A DNA stretch of 64,000 nucleotides. Origin: Asticcacaulis solisilvae (GTDB lineage: Bacteria; Pseudomonadota; Alphaproteobacteria; Caulobacterales; Caulobacteraceae). The notes under the pieces were generated by a model, which was not told the origin of the DNA, made no database searches, and was given only the letters and a program-made list of their open reading frames with translations. Both the position numbers and the translations under genes were made by a program. Shown in pieces: positions 51,495 through 63,609 of the stretch (position 1 is the stretch's first letter; every line of letters starts with the position of its first letter). Where the stretch lies: the NCBI RefSeq assembly GCF_017875235.1, contig NZ_JAGGMI010000002.1:372001-436000 (forward strand), in the 5' to 3' direction.

Positions 51495-51846
51495 GATCCC
51501 AGTTTCCCGTTTATTTAAGTGCTCCCGAACCGGAGCCGATGTATACACCCTGACGACGCGGCCGCCCAATGACAACTTAAAAGCCTGTCATGAAGTGATT
51601 GTAATGGAAACCCGAGCCTTTCCCGGCGAAGTGGCCAATCAACGTCTCTGACGGTTCGCGGCCCAGGAAATGCGGCAAGGCAAAAAATGCTTCAATGCTT
51701 GCCGGGCTTGCCTTTTGCACGGACTTCCTCTATAGGCCCGCTTCCCCTGAAGGGTGGTCAGCCGCATTCGCGGAGCCACTGAACCATCGTGCGTGCCGGA
51801 CTTCCGCCGTCACCCGCGCCGCCCTTCTCATCGGAAGAGGATTAAA
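51495..51846. other. Divergent gap between DUF2807 gene and rpsF, with a family B repeat
   Basis: It holds a diverged family B hairpin (51614-51675) and, near 51720-51846, the promoter and leader of the rpsF-rpsR-rplI operon. GGAAGAGGA lies about 10 bases before the rpsF start. No gene is seen. Confidence 0.5.
51614..51675. repeat. Family B hairpin repeat, diverged copy 3
   Basis: It shares TTTCCCGGCGAAGTGG, CAACGTCTCTG, GGTTCGC and AGGAAATGCGG with copy 4 at 63493. The arms TTTCC and GGAAA still pair. Confidence 0.75.
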
Positions 51847-52230
51847 ATGCCCTATTACGAACACGTCGTGATGTCGCGGCAGGATATTTCGCCGCAACAG
51901 GCGGAAGCCCTCAACGACACCCTGAAAGCCCTGATCGAAGAAAACGGCGGCCACATCGCCAAGATCGAATACTGGGGCCTGCGCAACCTGACCTATCGCG
52001 TCAAGAAGAACCGCAAGGCGCACTATTCGCTGCTGGCGCTCGACGCCCCGGCCGCGGCCGTCAAGGAAATGGAACGTCAGCTGTCGATCAACGAAGACGT
52101 CATCCGCTTCCAGACCGTCCGCGTCGAAGAGCTCGACCTCGAACTCTCGCCCGTCCTGGCCCGTCGCGACCGTCCGGAACGCGCCGAGCGCGGTGACCGT
52201 GGCGATCGTCAAGAATCGTTTGCCGAGTAA
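51847..52230 (+). CDS. rpsF: 30S ribosomal protein S6
   Basis: The 127-residue protein shows [43 protein letters not shown] and [14 protein letters not shown], with an acidic/basic C-terminal tail. The ATG at 51847 is the family start. It is the first gene of rpsF-rpsR-rplI with an 11-bp gap to rpsR. Confidence 0.97.
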   Translation: MPYYEHVVMSRQDISPQQAEALNDTLKALIEENGGHIAKIEYWGLRNLTYRVKKNRKAHYSLLALDAPAAAVKEMERQLSINEDVIRFQTVRVEELDLELSPVLARRDRPERAERGDRGDRQESFAE

Positions 52231-52241
52231 GGGACAGACAC

Positions 52242-52523
52242 ATGGCTGAAGAAAACACCATCGCCGCCACCCCCGGCGCCCCCGTCGGCAACGGCCCTGC
52301 CCGCCGCCCGTTCTTCCGTCGCCGCAAGGTTTGCCCGTTCTCGGGCGCCAACGCGCCGAAGATCGACTACAAGGACGTCAAGCTCCTGCAGCGCTACATT
52401 TCCGAGCGCGGCAAGATCGTGCCGTCGCGCATTACGGCCGTGAGCCAGAAGAAGCAACGCGAACTGGCCAAGGCCATCAAGCGCGCCCGCTTCCTCGCCC
52501 TGCTCCCCTACGTCGTGAAGTAA
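52242..52523 (+). CDS. rpsR: 30S ribosomal protein S18
   Basis: The 93-residue protein has the S18 core [59 protein letters not shown] and a longer Ala/Pro-rich N-terminus than E. coli. A lone Cys (VCPFS) is present. It lies between rpsF and rplI. Confidence 0.97.
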   Translation: MAEENTIAATPGAPVGNGPARRPFFRRRKVCPFSGANAPKIDYKDVKLLQRYISERGKIVPSRITAVSQKKQRELAKAIKRARFLALLPYVVK

Positions 52524-52535
52524 GGAGTTAGGCAC

Positions 52536-53123
52536 ATGAAAGTTGTTCTGCTTGAACGCGTGGAAAACCTGGGCCAGATCGGCGATATCGCCACGGTCAA
52601 GGACGGTTTTGCCCGCAACTACCTGCTGCCGCGCCACAAGGCGCTGCGCGCCACCGCCGCCAATCTGAAGATCTTCGAAGCTCAGAAGGAACAGATCGTC
52701 GCCCGCAACGCCGCCAACAAGGCAGCGGCCGAAAAGGCAGCCGGTGAACTCGACGGCACCACCTACGTCGTCATCCGCCAGGCGGGTGACTCGGGCCAGC
52801 TGTACGGCTCGGTCAACGCGCGCGACGTCGCTGAAGCTATCAGCGAAGCCGGCGGCAAGGTCGAACGTAACCAGATCGTGCTCGACACGCCGATCAAGAC
52901 CCTGGGCCTGCATAGCCTGAAAATCCGCCTGCACGCCGAAGTCGCCATCACCATCACGGTGAACGTGGCGCGTTCGGCCGACGAGGCCGAGCGTCAGGCC
53001 GCCGGTGAGAACGTCATCGCCTCGCAGTTCGAGGAAGACCGTCTCGCCGACGAACAGGCCGCTGCCGACCTGCTGGAAGGCGGCGCCGGTCAGGCCATGG
53101 CGGACGCCCCCTACGAGGCGTAA
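52536..53123 (+). CDS. rplI: 50S ribosomal protein L9
   Basis: The 195-residue protein has the N-terminal L9 domain (MKVVLLERVENLGQIGDIATVKDGFARNYLLPRHKAL), a connecting helix and the C-terminal domain. The tail beyond residue 150 is acidic and Ala-rich, as in other alphaproteobacterial L9. A terminator follows. Confidence 0.97.
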   Translation: MKVVLLERVENLGQIGDIATVKDGFARNYLLPRHKALRATAANLKIFEAQKEQIVARNAANKAAAEKAAGELDGTTYVVIRQAGDSGQLYGSVNARDVAEAISEAGGKVERNQIVLDTPIKTLGLHSLKIRLHAEVAITITVNVARSADEAERQAAGENVIASQFEEDRLADEQAAADLLEGGAGQAMADAPYEA

Positions 53124-53148
53124 GTCCAAGCTTTCCTTTGGGAAGTTG

Positions 53149-53178
53149 CCCCGGAAGGTCCGCCTTCCGGGGTTTTTT
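53149..53178 (+). terminator. Rho-independent terminator of rpsF-rpsR-rplI
   Basis: CCCCGGAAGG pairs perfectly with CCTTCCGGGG around TCCG and is followed by six T. Confidence 0.97.
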
Positions 53179-53343
53179 CTTGCCAAAAGCGAGAAACTGC
53201 ATAGAGTGCCCTCGTTCGAGATTTAGGATACCCCAGCTGATCCGCCACCTGGCGCTCTTCAGGACATCGCTAACTTCGGATTTCGGCAGGCGTAATCTCA
53301 CGTCAGCCTCTCTGCACGAAGGTGCGATATCAAGGAGCCAATC
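53179..53343 (+). promoter_or_regulatory. Probable promoter and long 5' leader of the cold-shock gene
   Basis: About 165 bp between the rplI terminator and the csp start contain no ORF. Cold-shock genes often carry long leaders that refold at low temperature; here the ribosome-binding site AAGGAG lies 8 bases before the ATG. No clear promoter hexamers were fixed. Confidence 0.4.
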
Positions 53344-53547
53344 ATGGCAACAGGTACGGTCAAGTGGTTCAATTCCACCAAGGGCTATGGTTTTATTCAG
53401 CCGGATCAAGGCGGCGGCGATGTGTTCGTGCACATCAGCGCTGTTGAAAAGGCCGGTCTGCGTGGTCTGAACGACAACCAGAAGATCAGCTACGAACTGG
53501 TGACTGAGCGCGGTAAGACGTCGGCTGCCAACCTGCAGCTGCTCTAA
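53344..53547 (+). CDS. Cold-shock domain protein (CspA family)
   Basis: The 67-residue single cold-shock domain shows RNP1 KGYGFIQP (residues 16-23), RNP2 VFVHIS (about 31-36) and the end SAANLQLL. It binds single-stranded RNA or DNA and unwinds mRNA structure. A perfect terminator follows. It may be cold-induced, growth-phase-induced or constitutive. Confidence 0.97.
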   Translation: MATGTVKWFNSTKGYGFIQPDQGGGDVFVHISAVEKAGLRGLNDNQKISYELVTERGKTSAANLQLL

Positions 53548-53905
53548 CAGCCTGACAGTTATTGTCATCTGAAACGCCCGGAGGCCTACGCCTCCGGGCG
53601 TTTTTGCGTTCCGAGTCGGCCAGGGTGTGGCTTGGAATAAAATTACCATAAAGATTACACGAAATTAATCTACCAAGCTCTTTAAATGTGATCACAAGTA
53701 AGCTCGCTCTACCGCTTGGAAAATAACGACATAACGCCATTACCAGAACAGAACTGTAGTTTTTCTAACGTCGGAATTTAATAAATGTGCAGCGATGCCC
53801 CCCTTTAAACTGTCGCATCGGGGGATCAAATAAGGCGCAATTAAAACCGACTTTGTCGGAAATAAGACGACCCGCACACTAACCGATAGCTGAGAGATCC
53901 TCCCC
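53548..53905. other. Gap between cold-shock gene and TonB receptor
   Basis: It starts with the csp terminator; beyond it about 300 bp are AT-richer than the surroundings and hold no supported gene. It presumably contains the receptor's promoter. No repeat of the three families is found. Confidence 0.4.
53575..53605 (+). terminator. Rho-independent terminator of the cold-shock gene
   Basis: CGCCCGGAGGC pairs with GCCTCCGGGCG around CTAC, followed by five T, about 27 bp after the stop. Confidence 0.96.
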
Positions 53906-56353
<2,448 letters not shown>

Positions 56354-56376
56354 AGCACTGATTAAATAACTTGTTC

Positions 56377-56405
56377 CGAAAAACCGGTTTCGACTTTTTC
56401 GGAGC
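56377..56405. repeat. Hairpin after the TonB receptor gene
   Basis: TCCGAAAAA and TTTTTCGGA are perfect 9-bp arms around 11 bases, flanked by AAAGCA...TGCTTT. There is no T-run beyond the arm. It resembles the short intergenic hairpins elsewhere in this window but is not a clear member of families A-C. Confidence 0.6.
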
Positions 56406-56568
56406 ATGCTTTAAGGCTTCCGCGGCTCTGCCGCGGAGGCTTTTCTTTTACCTCGGCTTACCTATATTGGTCATCTATCCCCATTATCCACAGACTGTGA
56501 ATTAAGAGGTGTGGACGGCGGCAATTTGCCCCGTTACGCCCCTTTGCTTTCCTGCTTTAAGTCTTTAG

Positions 56569-58056
56569 ATGCCCACCATGCTTGACGCCCCTCTCCCGCT
56601 GTCCTCCATGGACGCCGCCCCCGCTTCGCTTCCTCATAATCTTGAGGCGGAACAGGCCCTTCTCGGGTGCCTGATGTTCGACAACGGCGCCTATGAACGC
56701 CTCTATGACGGCCTGGCGGCCCGGCATTTCTACGAGCCCTTCCACCAGCGCCTGTTCTCGACAATTGAAGAGCAGATCCGCGTCGGTCACCTGGCCGAGC
56801 CCATCGTCCTGCTCGACAAGTTCAAGGCTGACCAAGCCTTTCAGGACCTTGGCGGCATCCGTTACTTCGCCGACCTGGTCGACCGCGCCCCGCCGGCCGC
56901 CAATGCCAATGACTATGCCCGCGTCATTTACGACCTGGCCATCCGCCGCGAACTGATCCGCCTCGGCGGCGAGATCGCCAAGTCGGCGTATGGCGAGCTC
57001 GAAGCGCGCGAACAGATCGAAGTCGCCGAAGCCCAACTTTTCGCCATGGCCGAGACGGGTTCGAATTCCACCGGCTTCGTGCCTTTTTCCGAAGCCGTCT
57101 CCGGCGCCCTGCACCTGGCCGAAGAAGCCTTCAACCGTGACGGCGGCCTGTCGGGCATTTCAACCGGTCTGGTCGATCTCGACAAACAGATGGGCGGGCT
57201 GCACAAGTCCGACCTTTTGATCCTGGCCGGCCGTCCATCGATGGGCAAGACCGCGCTGGCGACCAACATCGCCATGAATATCGCCCGCGCCTACGCCTAT
57301 GAGCCGCAGCCCGACGGCACGCGCAAGACGGTCAGCGGCGGCGTCGTGGCCTTCTATTCGCTCGAAATGTCAGCCGACCAGTTGGCCTCACGTCTGCTCG
57401 CCGATGCCTCGAGCGTCGCCTCGGACAAGATGCGCAAAGGCGAGATCGACGCCAGCGAATTCATGCGCCTGAAAGAGGCCGCCATGGAAATCGCCTCGGC
57501 ACCGCTGTATATTGACGATACCGGCGGCATCAGCCTGGCAAAGTTGACCGCCCGCGCCCGGCGTCTCAAGCGCACCTCGGGACTTGATTGCCTCATCGTC
57601 GACTACCTTCAGCTGATCACCATCGGCGACGGCTCCAACATGAACCGCGTCCAGGAAATCTCGACCATCACCATGGGCCTGAAATCGCTGGCCAAGGAAC
57701 TGGCCATCCCGGTCATCGCCCTGTCGCAGCTGTCGCGTCAGGTCGAAAGCCGCGACGACAAACGCCCCCAGTTGTCGGACCTGCGGGAATCGGGCTCGAT
57801 CGAGCAGGACGCCGACATCGTCATGTTCGTGTATCGTGAAAGCTATTACCTCGGTCGCGCCGAACCGCGTGAAGGCACCGAAGAGCACCTGAAGTGGCAG
57901 GAAGACATGGATCGCACGCGCGGCACAGCCGAAGTCATCCTGGGTAAGCAGCGTCACGGCCCCATCGGCACGGTCCGCGTCTCGTTCGACGAGAACTACA
58001 CGCGCTTCGGCAACCTGGCGAACCCTGAACGTTACGCCAATTACGATCGCGAATAG
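56569..58056 (+). CDS. dnaB: Replicative DNA helicase DnaB
   Basis: The 495-residue helicase has the N-terminal primase-interaction domain (PHNLEAEQALLGCLMFDN) and the RecA-like C-terminal domain with Walker A GRPSMGKTA (about residues 221-229), Walker B region DCLIVDYLQL and the R-finger segment RDDKRPQLSDLRESGSIEQDAD. It lacks inteins. Gap to alr is 32 bp on the same strand. Confidence 0.97.
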   Translation: MPTMLDAPLPLSSMDAAPASLPHNLEAEQALLGCLMFDNGAYERLYDGLAARHFYEPFHQRLFSTIEEQIRVGHLAEPIVLLDKFKADQAFQDLGGIRYFADLVDRAPPAANANDYARVIYDLAIRRELIRLGGEIAKSAYGELEAREQIEVAEAQLFAMAETGSNSTGFVPFSEAVSGALHLAEEAFNRDGGLSGISTGLVDLDKQMGGLHKSDLLILAGRPSMGKTALATNIAMNIARAYAYEPQPDGTRKTVSGGVVAFYSLEMSADQLASRLLADASSVASDKMRKGEIDASEFMRLKEAAMEIASAPLYIDDTGGISLAKLTARARRLKRTSGLDCLIVDYLQLITIGDGSNMNRVQEISTITMGLKSLAKELAIPVIALSQLSRQVESRDDKRPQLSDLRESGSIEQDADIVMFVYRESYYLGRAEPREGTEEHLKWQEDMDRTRGTAEVILGKQRHGPIGTVRVSFDENYTRFGNLANPERYANYDRE

Positions 58057-58088
58057 GATTCCAGACCCCGTTGTGATAGCGCAATCCT

Positions 58089-59150
58089 ATGCTTTCCGAC
58101 TCGCCGACCGCGCGCCTTGATATCGATCTGAGTGCCCTGCTCGCCAATTATCGCACGCTGCAGAAGCGCGCGGGCAGCGCCGAGGTCGCTCCGGTCGTCA
58201 AGGCCGATGCCTATGGGCTGGGCTGTGCCGGCGTGGCGCCGCATCTGGTCAAGCACGGCGCGCAGACCTTCTTCGTTGCGCGCCTCGAGGAAGGCATAGC
58301 GTTGCGCGGCATCCTGGCCGGCGGTCCGGTCATCTATGTCCTTGACGGCTTGAGCGATCCGGTCGCATTCGCCGTCCATGACCTGCGGCCGGTGGTGAAT
58401 ACCGTCGCCCAGTATCAACAATGGATTTCTGGCCCGGTCGGCATCAAGGCAGCGCTGCATATCGATACCGGCATGAACCGGCTGGGTGTCCGCCCGGAAG
58501 AGATCGCGGCCCTGCCCGGCCGCGGCGCGCACGACCTGACGCTGGTCATGAGCCACCTGGCGTGCGGCGATGAAGCCGGCCATCCGATGAACGCGCAACA
58601 GTTGACGGCGTTTCGCGCCGTAGCCGCGCAATTCCCTGGCATTCCCGCATCCCTGGCTAACAGCGCCGGGCATTTCCTGGGAGCGGACTATAGCTTAGAC
58701 CTGACACGGCCAGGCATCTGCCTCTATGGCGGCGGTCCATTCGGTCAGGCGACGCCGCACCTGCGCGCGGTCGCCACCCTGTCGGCCCGCGTCCTTCAGG
58801 TCCGTGATGTCCGCGCCGGCGAGACGATCGGCTATGGCGCCACCTTTGCCGCCAAGGCCGACATGCGCGTCGCGACCGTCGGCGTCGGCTATGCCGATGG
58901 TCTGATGCGCAGCTTTGCCCGAAAAGGCTTTGCCCACGTTGCACACCATCAGCAACCATTGACAGGCCGCATCTCCATGGACCTGTGCGGCCTGGACGTC
59001 ACCGGGCTCGACGTTACGGTCAATGACTGGGTCGAGATTCTGGGGCCGCGCCAGAATATCGACGAGGTCGCGGACCTGTCCGGCACCATCGCCTATGAAT
59101 TGCTGACGCGCATCGCCGCCCGCGTACCGCGCCGTTATCTGGCCTCTTGA
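58089..59150 (+). CDS. alr: Alanine racemase
   Basis: The 353-residue PLP enzyme makes D-alanine for peptidoglycan. The PLP Lys is in VVKADAYGLG (about residue 35), the second catalytic Tyr in the GYGATF region (about 255), and MNRLGVR and SLANSAGHFLG are present. It follows dnaB in the same direction, a frequent alphaproteobacterial order, and precedes radA. Confidence 0.95.
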   Translation: MLSDSPTARLDIDLSALLANYRTLQKRAGSAEVAPVVKADAYGLGCAGVAPHLVKHGAQTFFVARLEEGIALRGILAGGPVIYVLDGLSDPVAFAVHDLRPVVNTVAQYQQWISGPVGIKAALHIDTGMNRLGVRPEEIAALPGRGAHDLTLVMSHLACGDEAGHPMNAQQLTAFRAVAAQFPGIPASLANSAGHFLGADYSLDLTRPGICLYGGGPFGQATPHLRAVATLSARVLQVRDVRAGETIGYGATFAAKADMRVATVGVGYADGLMRSFARKGFAHVAHHQQPLTGRISMDLCGLDVTGLDVTVNDWVEILGPRQNIDEVADLSGTIAYELLTRIAARVPRRYLAS

Positions 59151-59203
59151 CAGACCAGCCAAACCGGAACATATGCAGAACATTAATCTGCGAAAGACCG
59201 TCC

Positions 59204-60574
59204 ATGGCCCGTGACCACACCTCCTATGTCTGTCAGTCCTGCGGCAGCGTCCACAGCAAGTGGAGCGGCCAGTGCACGGGATGCAGCGCCTGGAACACAT
59301 TGGTCCAGGAGACGTTTTCGACGCCGCCGGGCGGACTGAAGCCCGAAACCGGCAAGATTTCACGTCTGAACAAGCTGCAATTCGAAACGCTTGACAGCGT
59401 GGATGAAGCGCCTGCGCGCATGATCACGGGCGTGACCGAATTCGACCGCGTCTGCGGCGGCGGCGTTGTACCGGGCTCGGCCATCCTGATCGCCGGCGAC
59501 CCCGGCGTCGGCAAGTCGACCCTCCTGCTTCAGGTCACGGCCAGCGCCGCCAATCAGGGCCTGCGCATCGCCTACATTTCCGGTGAAGAAGCCGTCGAAC
59601 AGATCAGGGGCCGCGCCGCCCGCATGGGCCTGTCAAAGGCGCCGGTCGACCTGGCCGCCGAAACCGGGCTGCGCGCCATCCTCGAAGCCCTGAAGCGCGA
59701 GCAGTTTGATCTTGTTGTCATCGATTCGATCCAGACGCTGTGGAGCGACGCCGTCGAGGCCGCGCAAGGGTCCGTGTCGCAGGTCCGCGCCTGCGCCGGC
59801 GAACTGGTGCGCCTGGCGAAGAAGAAGGGCACCTCGGTCATCCTGGTCGGCCACGTCACCAAGGAAGGCCAGATCGCCGGTCCGCGCGTCGTGGAGCACA
59901 TGGTCGACGCCGTTCTGTCGTTCGAAGGGGAGCGCGGCTATCCGTTCCGGATCCTGCGCGGCACCAAGAACCGTTTTGGCGCCACCGACGAGATCGGCGT
60001 CTTCGAGATGGGCGATTCGGGCCTGCGCGAAGTGCCGAACCCGTCGGCGCTGTTCCTGGGCGACCGCTCAGAGCGCGCCTCGGGTTCAGCGGTCTTTGCC
60101 GGTATCGAAGGCTCACGCCCTGTGCTTGTCGAGGTTCAGGCGCTCGTTGCCCCGTCCGCCTATGGCACGCCGCGCCGTGCCGTTGTCGGCTGGGATTCCG
60201 GGCGCTTGGCCATGATCCTGGCGGTACTTGAGGCGCGCTGCGGCGTCGCCTTCGGCCAGAAGGACGTCTATCTTAATGTCGCAGGCGGCTTGCGCATCTC
60301 GGAACCCGCCGCCGACCTGTGCGCCGCGATGGCACTGGTCTCGGCCCTGACCGATACGCCGCTTCCCCGCGATTGTGTCGTTTTCGGCGAAATCAGCCTG
60401 TCGGGCGATGTCCGTACCGTCAGCCGCACCGAGGGCCGCCTTAAGGAGGCGCTGAAGCTCGGCTTCTCGAGCGCGGTGACGGCTCAGAACGCGATGGAAA
60501 ATCCACCGCTGAAGGTGCATGGATTCAACAGCTTGTCAGAAGCCATTTCCAGACTGCTTCCGGTCGACGTCTAG
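59204..60574 (+). CDS. radA: DNA repair protein RadA
   Basis: The 456-residue protein has an N-terminal zinc finger (CQSCGSVHSKWSGQCTGC), a RecA-like ATPase core with GDPGVGKSTLLLQ (about residues 97-109), the RadA-specific KNRFG motif and a C-terminal Lon-like domain. RadA promotes branch migration in recombination. The ATG at 59204 is preferred over a longer frame from 59147. Confidence 0.96.
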   Translation: MARDHTSYVCQSCGSVHSKWSGQCTGCSAWNTLVQETFSTPPGGLKPETGKISRLNKLQFETLDSVDEAPARMITGVTEFDRVCGGGVVPGSAILIAGDPGVGKSTLLLQVTASAANQGLRIAYISGEEAVEQIRGRAARMGLSKAPVDLAAETGLRAILEALKREQFDLVVIDSIQTLWSDAVEAAQGSVSQVRACAGELVRLAKKKGTSVILVGHVTKEGQIAGPRVVEHMVDAVLSFEGERGYPFRILRGTKNRFGATDEIGVFEMGDSGLREVPNPSALFLGDRSERASGSAVFAGIEGSRPVLVEVQALVAPSAYGTPRRAVVGWDSGRLAMILAVLEARCGVAFGQKDVYLNVAGGLRISEPAADLCAAMALVSALTDTPLPRDCVVFGEISLSGDVRTVSRTEGRLKEALKLGFSSAVTAQNAMENPPLKVHGFNSLSEAISRLLPVDV

Positions 60575-60681
60575 GCGTTCAACGCTGGGAAAGGTTAACG
60601 CGTGTTGTTAATTTCCGGGATCGATGGTATCTGTTGAGCCTCATCGGCGGGCGAGCCGTCAGGGCTCAGGGGGCATTCTCA

Positions 60682-61182
60682 GTGGAATTTTACGATTTCA
60701 TCTTTCTGGCCTTGCTGGCCGTTTTCGGCTTCTACGGCTTTGCGACCGGTGCCCTGCGCCAAATCGTCAACCTGGCCGCTTTCTTCATCTCCATTCCCTT
60801 GGCGGTGATGTCGAAAAGCTTCCTGCAGAACGCCTTTCATCTCGACGACCTGACCGGTTACATCGCCGCCTTTATCGTCTTCATCATCCTGTTCATGGGC
60901 CTGCGCTACCTCGGTCAGGCCCTTTCGGACAAGCTGCACAAGCAAAAGGCGCTGGGTCATGTCGACCGTGGCCTGGGTGTCCTGATCGGACTCCTCTGGA
61001 CACTGATCATTATCGGCGTTTTCCATTTGATTTTTTCCGCCGTCACACCTATTCAGCGCCAGCCGAAATGGTTCGTCAACGCCAAGGTTTATCCCTTGAG
61101 CGTCCGGGCGGCCCAGACGATCAAGGCGGTGCTCCCGAAAGGTACCGACGCCGTCGACGACGTGCCGGGAGTGGAAAAGTAA
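60682..61182 (+). CDS. cvpA: CvpA-family membrane protein
   Basis: The 166-residue inner-membrane protein has four hydrophobic segments and the family start EFYDFIFLALLAVFGFYGFATGALRQIVNL. The GTG at 60682 has AGGGGG eight bases upstream and is preferred over the TTG at 60634. The cvpA-purF order is conserved in many bacteria, and here purF follows 54 bp later. Confidence 0.9.
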   Translation: MEFYDFIFLALLAVFGFYGFATGALRQIVNLAAFFISIPLAVMSKSFLQNAFHLDDLTGYIAAFIVFIILFMGLRYLGQALSDKLHKQKALGHVDRGLGVLIGLLWTLIIIGVFHLIFSAVTPIQRQPKWFVNAKVYPLSVRAAQTIKAVLPKGTDAVDDVPGVEK

Positions 61183-61236
61183 GACTCTGTCCCTATATGT
61201 CAGGACAGTTCTTTCGCGTTTTTGAAAAGAGAAGCC

Positions 61237-62748
61237 ATGCTGCCTGCCCAGCTTGACCTGTCCGACCTTACCGATACACAACAGGTGTCCCGCGACATCG
61301 AAGACGACAGGCCCCGCCTTGAATGCGGGGTCTTTGGTATTTACGGCATGGCCGACGCCAGCGCCGTGACGGTCTTAGGCATGCATGCGCTGCAGCACCG
61401 CGGCCAGGAAGCCTGTGGTCTGGCAAGCTGCGATGGCCGCCGCTTCTATATCGAACGCGAACACGGCCTGGTCGGCGATGTCTTTACCGGCGCCGACCTG
61501 ACCAAACGGCTGCAGGGCAATGCTGCCATCGGCCACACGCGCTATTCGACCGCCGGCGGATCGTTTATCCGCAACGTCCAGCCGATGTTCGCCGACCTCG
61601 ACCAGGGCGGCATCGCCATTGCCCACAACGGCAATCTGACCAATTTCATGCATCTGCGGACGAAGCTCGTCGCCGAGGGCTCCATCTTCCAGTCGACCTC
61701 CGATTCGGAGGTCATTTTGCATCTGATTGCCCGCTCGCGCGGCCTCAAGATCATCGACCGCTTCATGGAAGCGCTCAGCAACCTCGAAGGCGGTTTCGCG
61801 CTCGTCGCCCTGACGCGCAAGATGCTGATCGGCGCGCGCGATCCGCTGGGCATCCGTCCGCTGGTCATCGGCAAGCTCGGTACATCTTACGTCCTTGCGT
61901 CGGAAACCTGCGCGCTCGACATGATCGGCGCGACCTTCGTGCGCGACGTCGAACACGGTGAAGTCGTCCAGATCGACGAGAATGGCCTGAAGTCGTTCAA
62001 GCCGTTCGACAGCCGCCCGGCGCGTCCCTGCCTGTTCGAATATGTCTATTTCGCGCGTCCCGATAGTGTCGTGAACGGCAAGTCGATCTACGAAGTCCGC
62101 AAGGCGATGGGCCGGCAACTGGCTCTCGAACATCCCGCCGACGCCGACATCATCGTGCCGGTGCCGGATTCGGGCGTCCCTGCCTCGCTCGGCTTCTCGG
62201 AACAGTCGGGTCTGCCGTTCGAGCTCGGCATCATCCGCAACCACTATGTCGGCCGCACCTTCATCCAGCCGACCCAGAACATCCGCGACCTGGGCGTCCG
62301 CAAGAAGCACTCGCCGAACCGCGTCGTCCTGGAAGGCAAGCGCGTCATCCTGATCGACGACTCGATCGTGCGCGGCACGACTTCGGTCAAGATCGTCCGC
62401 ATGGTCCGCGAAGCCGGCGCCAAGGAAGTCCACCTGCGTTCGGCCAGCCCGCCGATCATGTGGCCCGACTTCTACGGCATCGACATGCCGGATCGTGATA
62501 AACTCATGGCCGCCAACCACTCCCTCGAAGAAATGCGCCAGATGCTGGAATGTGATTCCTTGGGCTTCCTGTCTGTCGACGGCCTCTATAAGGCCATGGG
62601 TCACAATCGCCGCGATCCGGACTGCCCGCAATTCACCGACCACTATTTCACCGGCGATTACCCGACGCGCCTCACCGACCGCGAAAACGCGCTCGATGAA
62701 GCCGAGTCGCCCGGACATCAATTGTCGCTGCTGGCCAGCGCGAACTAA
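61237..62748 (+). CDS. purF: Amidophosphoribosyltransferase
   Basis: PurF converts PRPP and glutamine to phosphoribosylamine, the first step of purine synthesis. The 503-residue protein has a short propeptide before the catalytic Cys of ECGVFGIYG (about residue 30), a glutaminase domain (HTRYSTAGG, NGNLTNF) and a PRPP-binding loop (VILIDDSIVRGTT, near residue 373). The ATG at 61237 with AAAAGAGAA upstream is chosen over the TTG at 61222. Confidence 0.97.
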   Translation: MLPAQLDLSDLTDTQQVSRDIEDDRPRLECGVFGIYGMADASAVTVLGMHALQHRGQEACGLASCDGRRFYIEREHGLVGDVFTGADLTKRLQGNAAIGHTRYSTAGGSFIRNVQPMFADLDQGGIAIAHNGNLTNFMHLRTKLVAEGSIFQSTSDSEVILHLIARSRGLKIIDRFMEALSNLEGGFALVALTRKMLIGARDPLGIRPLVIGKLGTSYVLASETCALDMIGATFVRDVEHGEVVQIDENGLKSFKPFDSRPARPCLFEYVYFARPDSVVNGKSIYEVRKAMGRQLALEHPADADIIVPVPDSGVPASLGFSEQSGLPFELGIIRNHYVGRTFIQPTQNIRDLGVRKKHSPNRVVLEGKRVILIDDSIVRGTTSVKIVRMVREAGAKEVHLRSASPPIMWPDFYGIDMPDRDKLMAANHSLEEMRQMLECDSLGFLSVDGLYKAMGHNRRDPDCPQFTDHYFTGDYPTRLTDRENALDEAESPGHQLSLLASAN

Positions 62749-62760
62749 GAGACCGATCTC

Positions 62761-63495
62761 ATGACATCGCAAACCGGCCGCATCGCCCTCGTCACAGGCG
62801 CATCGCGTGGTATTGGCCGCGCCTGCGCTCTGGGCCTTGCCAAGGCCGGCGCCCAGGTCATCGCCTGCGCCCGCTCCAAGGCCAGCCTTGAGGAATTGGA
62901 CGACGAAGTTTTCGCCGCGACCGGCCAGCACGCGACGCTTATCCCCTTCGACATCACCGACGGCGACGCCTGCGATCGTCTGGCCGCAGCCCTCTATGAG
63001 CGCTTCGGCCGTGTCGACACCCTGATCCATGCCGCCGGCGTGCTGGGCACGCTGTCGCCGGTAACGCATCATGAGCCGAAGGACTTCGACAAGATCGTCG
63101 CCGTCAACCTGACGGCATCCTGGCGGCTGATGCGTTCACTGGAACTGTTGCTGCGCCAATCCGACGCCGGCCGCGCCGTCTTCTTTACGACCGGACAAGG
63201 CGTCACCCACGGCCGCGCCTTCTGGGGACCTTATGGCGCCACCAAGGCCGCGTTGGAAACCCTGGTCCGTACCTGGAACGATGAGCTCGAAATCACCAAG
63301 GTCCGCGCGGCGCTCTTAAGCCCCGGCCCGGTGCGTACCCGTATGCGCGCCGCCGCCTTCCCGGGCGAAGATCCGATGTCGATCCCACATCCGGACGAGA
63401 TCGTGCCGCTGATGCTGGAACTGGCCGATCCGGCGCGCACGCCGCCCGGCGATGTCGTCGACTTTCGCGATTGGACCAAGGCACAGGCGTCCTAG
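62761..63495 (+). CDS. Short-chain dehydrogenase/reductase family protein
   Basis: The 244-residue SDR has the cofactor motif TGASRGIG (residues 13-20) and the catalytic YGATK (Tyr about residue 159). The usual Ser before the Tyr is replaced in FFTTGQGVTHG. It follows purF by 12 bp and is probably cotranscribed. The stop codon is the first base of a family B repeat. The substrate is unknown. Confidence 0.92.
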   Translation: MTSQTGRIALVTGASRGIGRACALGLAKAGAQVIACARSKASLEELDDEVFAATGQHATLIPFDITDGDACDRLAAALYERFGRVDTLIHAAGVLGTLSPVTHHEPKDFDKIVAVNLTASWRLMRSLELLLRQSDAGRAVFFTTGQGVTHGRAFWGPYGATKAALETLVRTWNDELEITKVRAALLSPGPVRTRMRAAAFPGEDPMSIPHPDEIVPLMLELADPARTPPGDVVDFRDWTKAQAS

Positions 63496-63553
63496 AGCAT
63501 TCCCGGCGAAGTGCCAAAAAACGTCTCTGGGGTTCGCCGCAGGAAATGCGACA
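63493..63553. repeat. Family B hairpin repeat, copy 4
   Basis: It starts in the SDR stop codon (TAGAGCATTCCCGGCGAAGTG) and ends AGGAAATGCGAC. The arms GCATTCC/GGAAATGC and CGGCGAA/TTCGCCG match the tandem pair at 47320-47428. Confidence 0.85.
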
Positions 63554-63563
63554 TAATAAAAAT

Positions 63564-63607
63564 CAATGCTGTCACTTCGCTTCGTCAGAAGCGAAGTGAC
63601 AGCATTG
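63564..63607. repeat. Perfect 20-bp inverted repeat with 4-base loop
   Basis: The arms 63564-63583 and 63588-63607 are perfectly complementary around GTCA. It lies 68 bp after the SDR stop and about 75 bp before the aminotransferase start. It may stop transcription, though no T-run follows directly. Confidence 0.95.
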
Positions 63608-63609
63608 CC

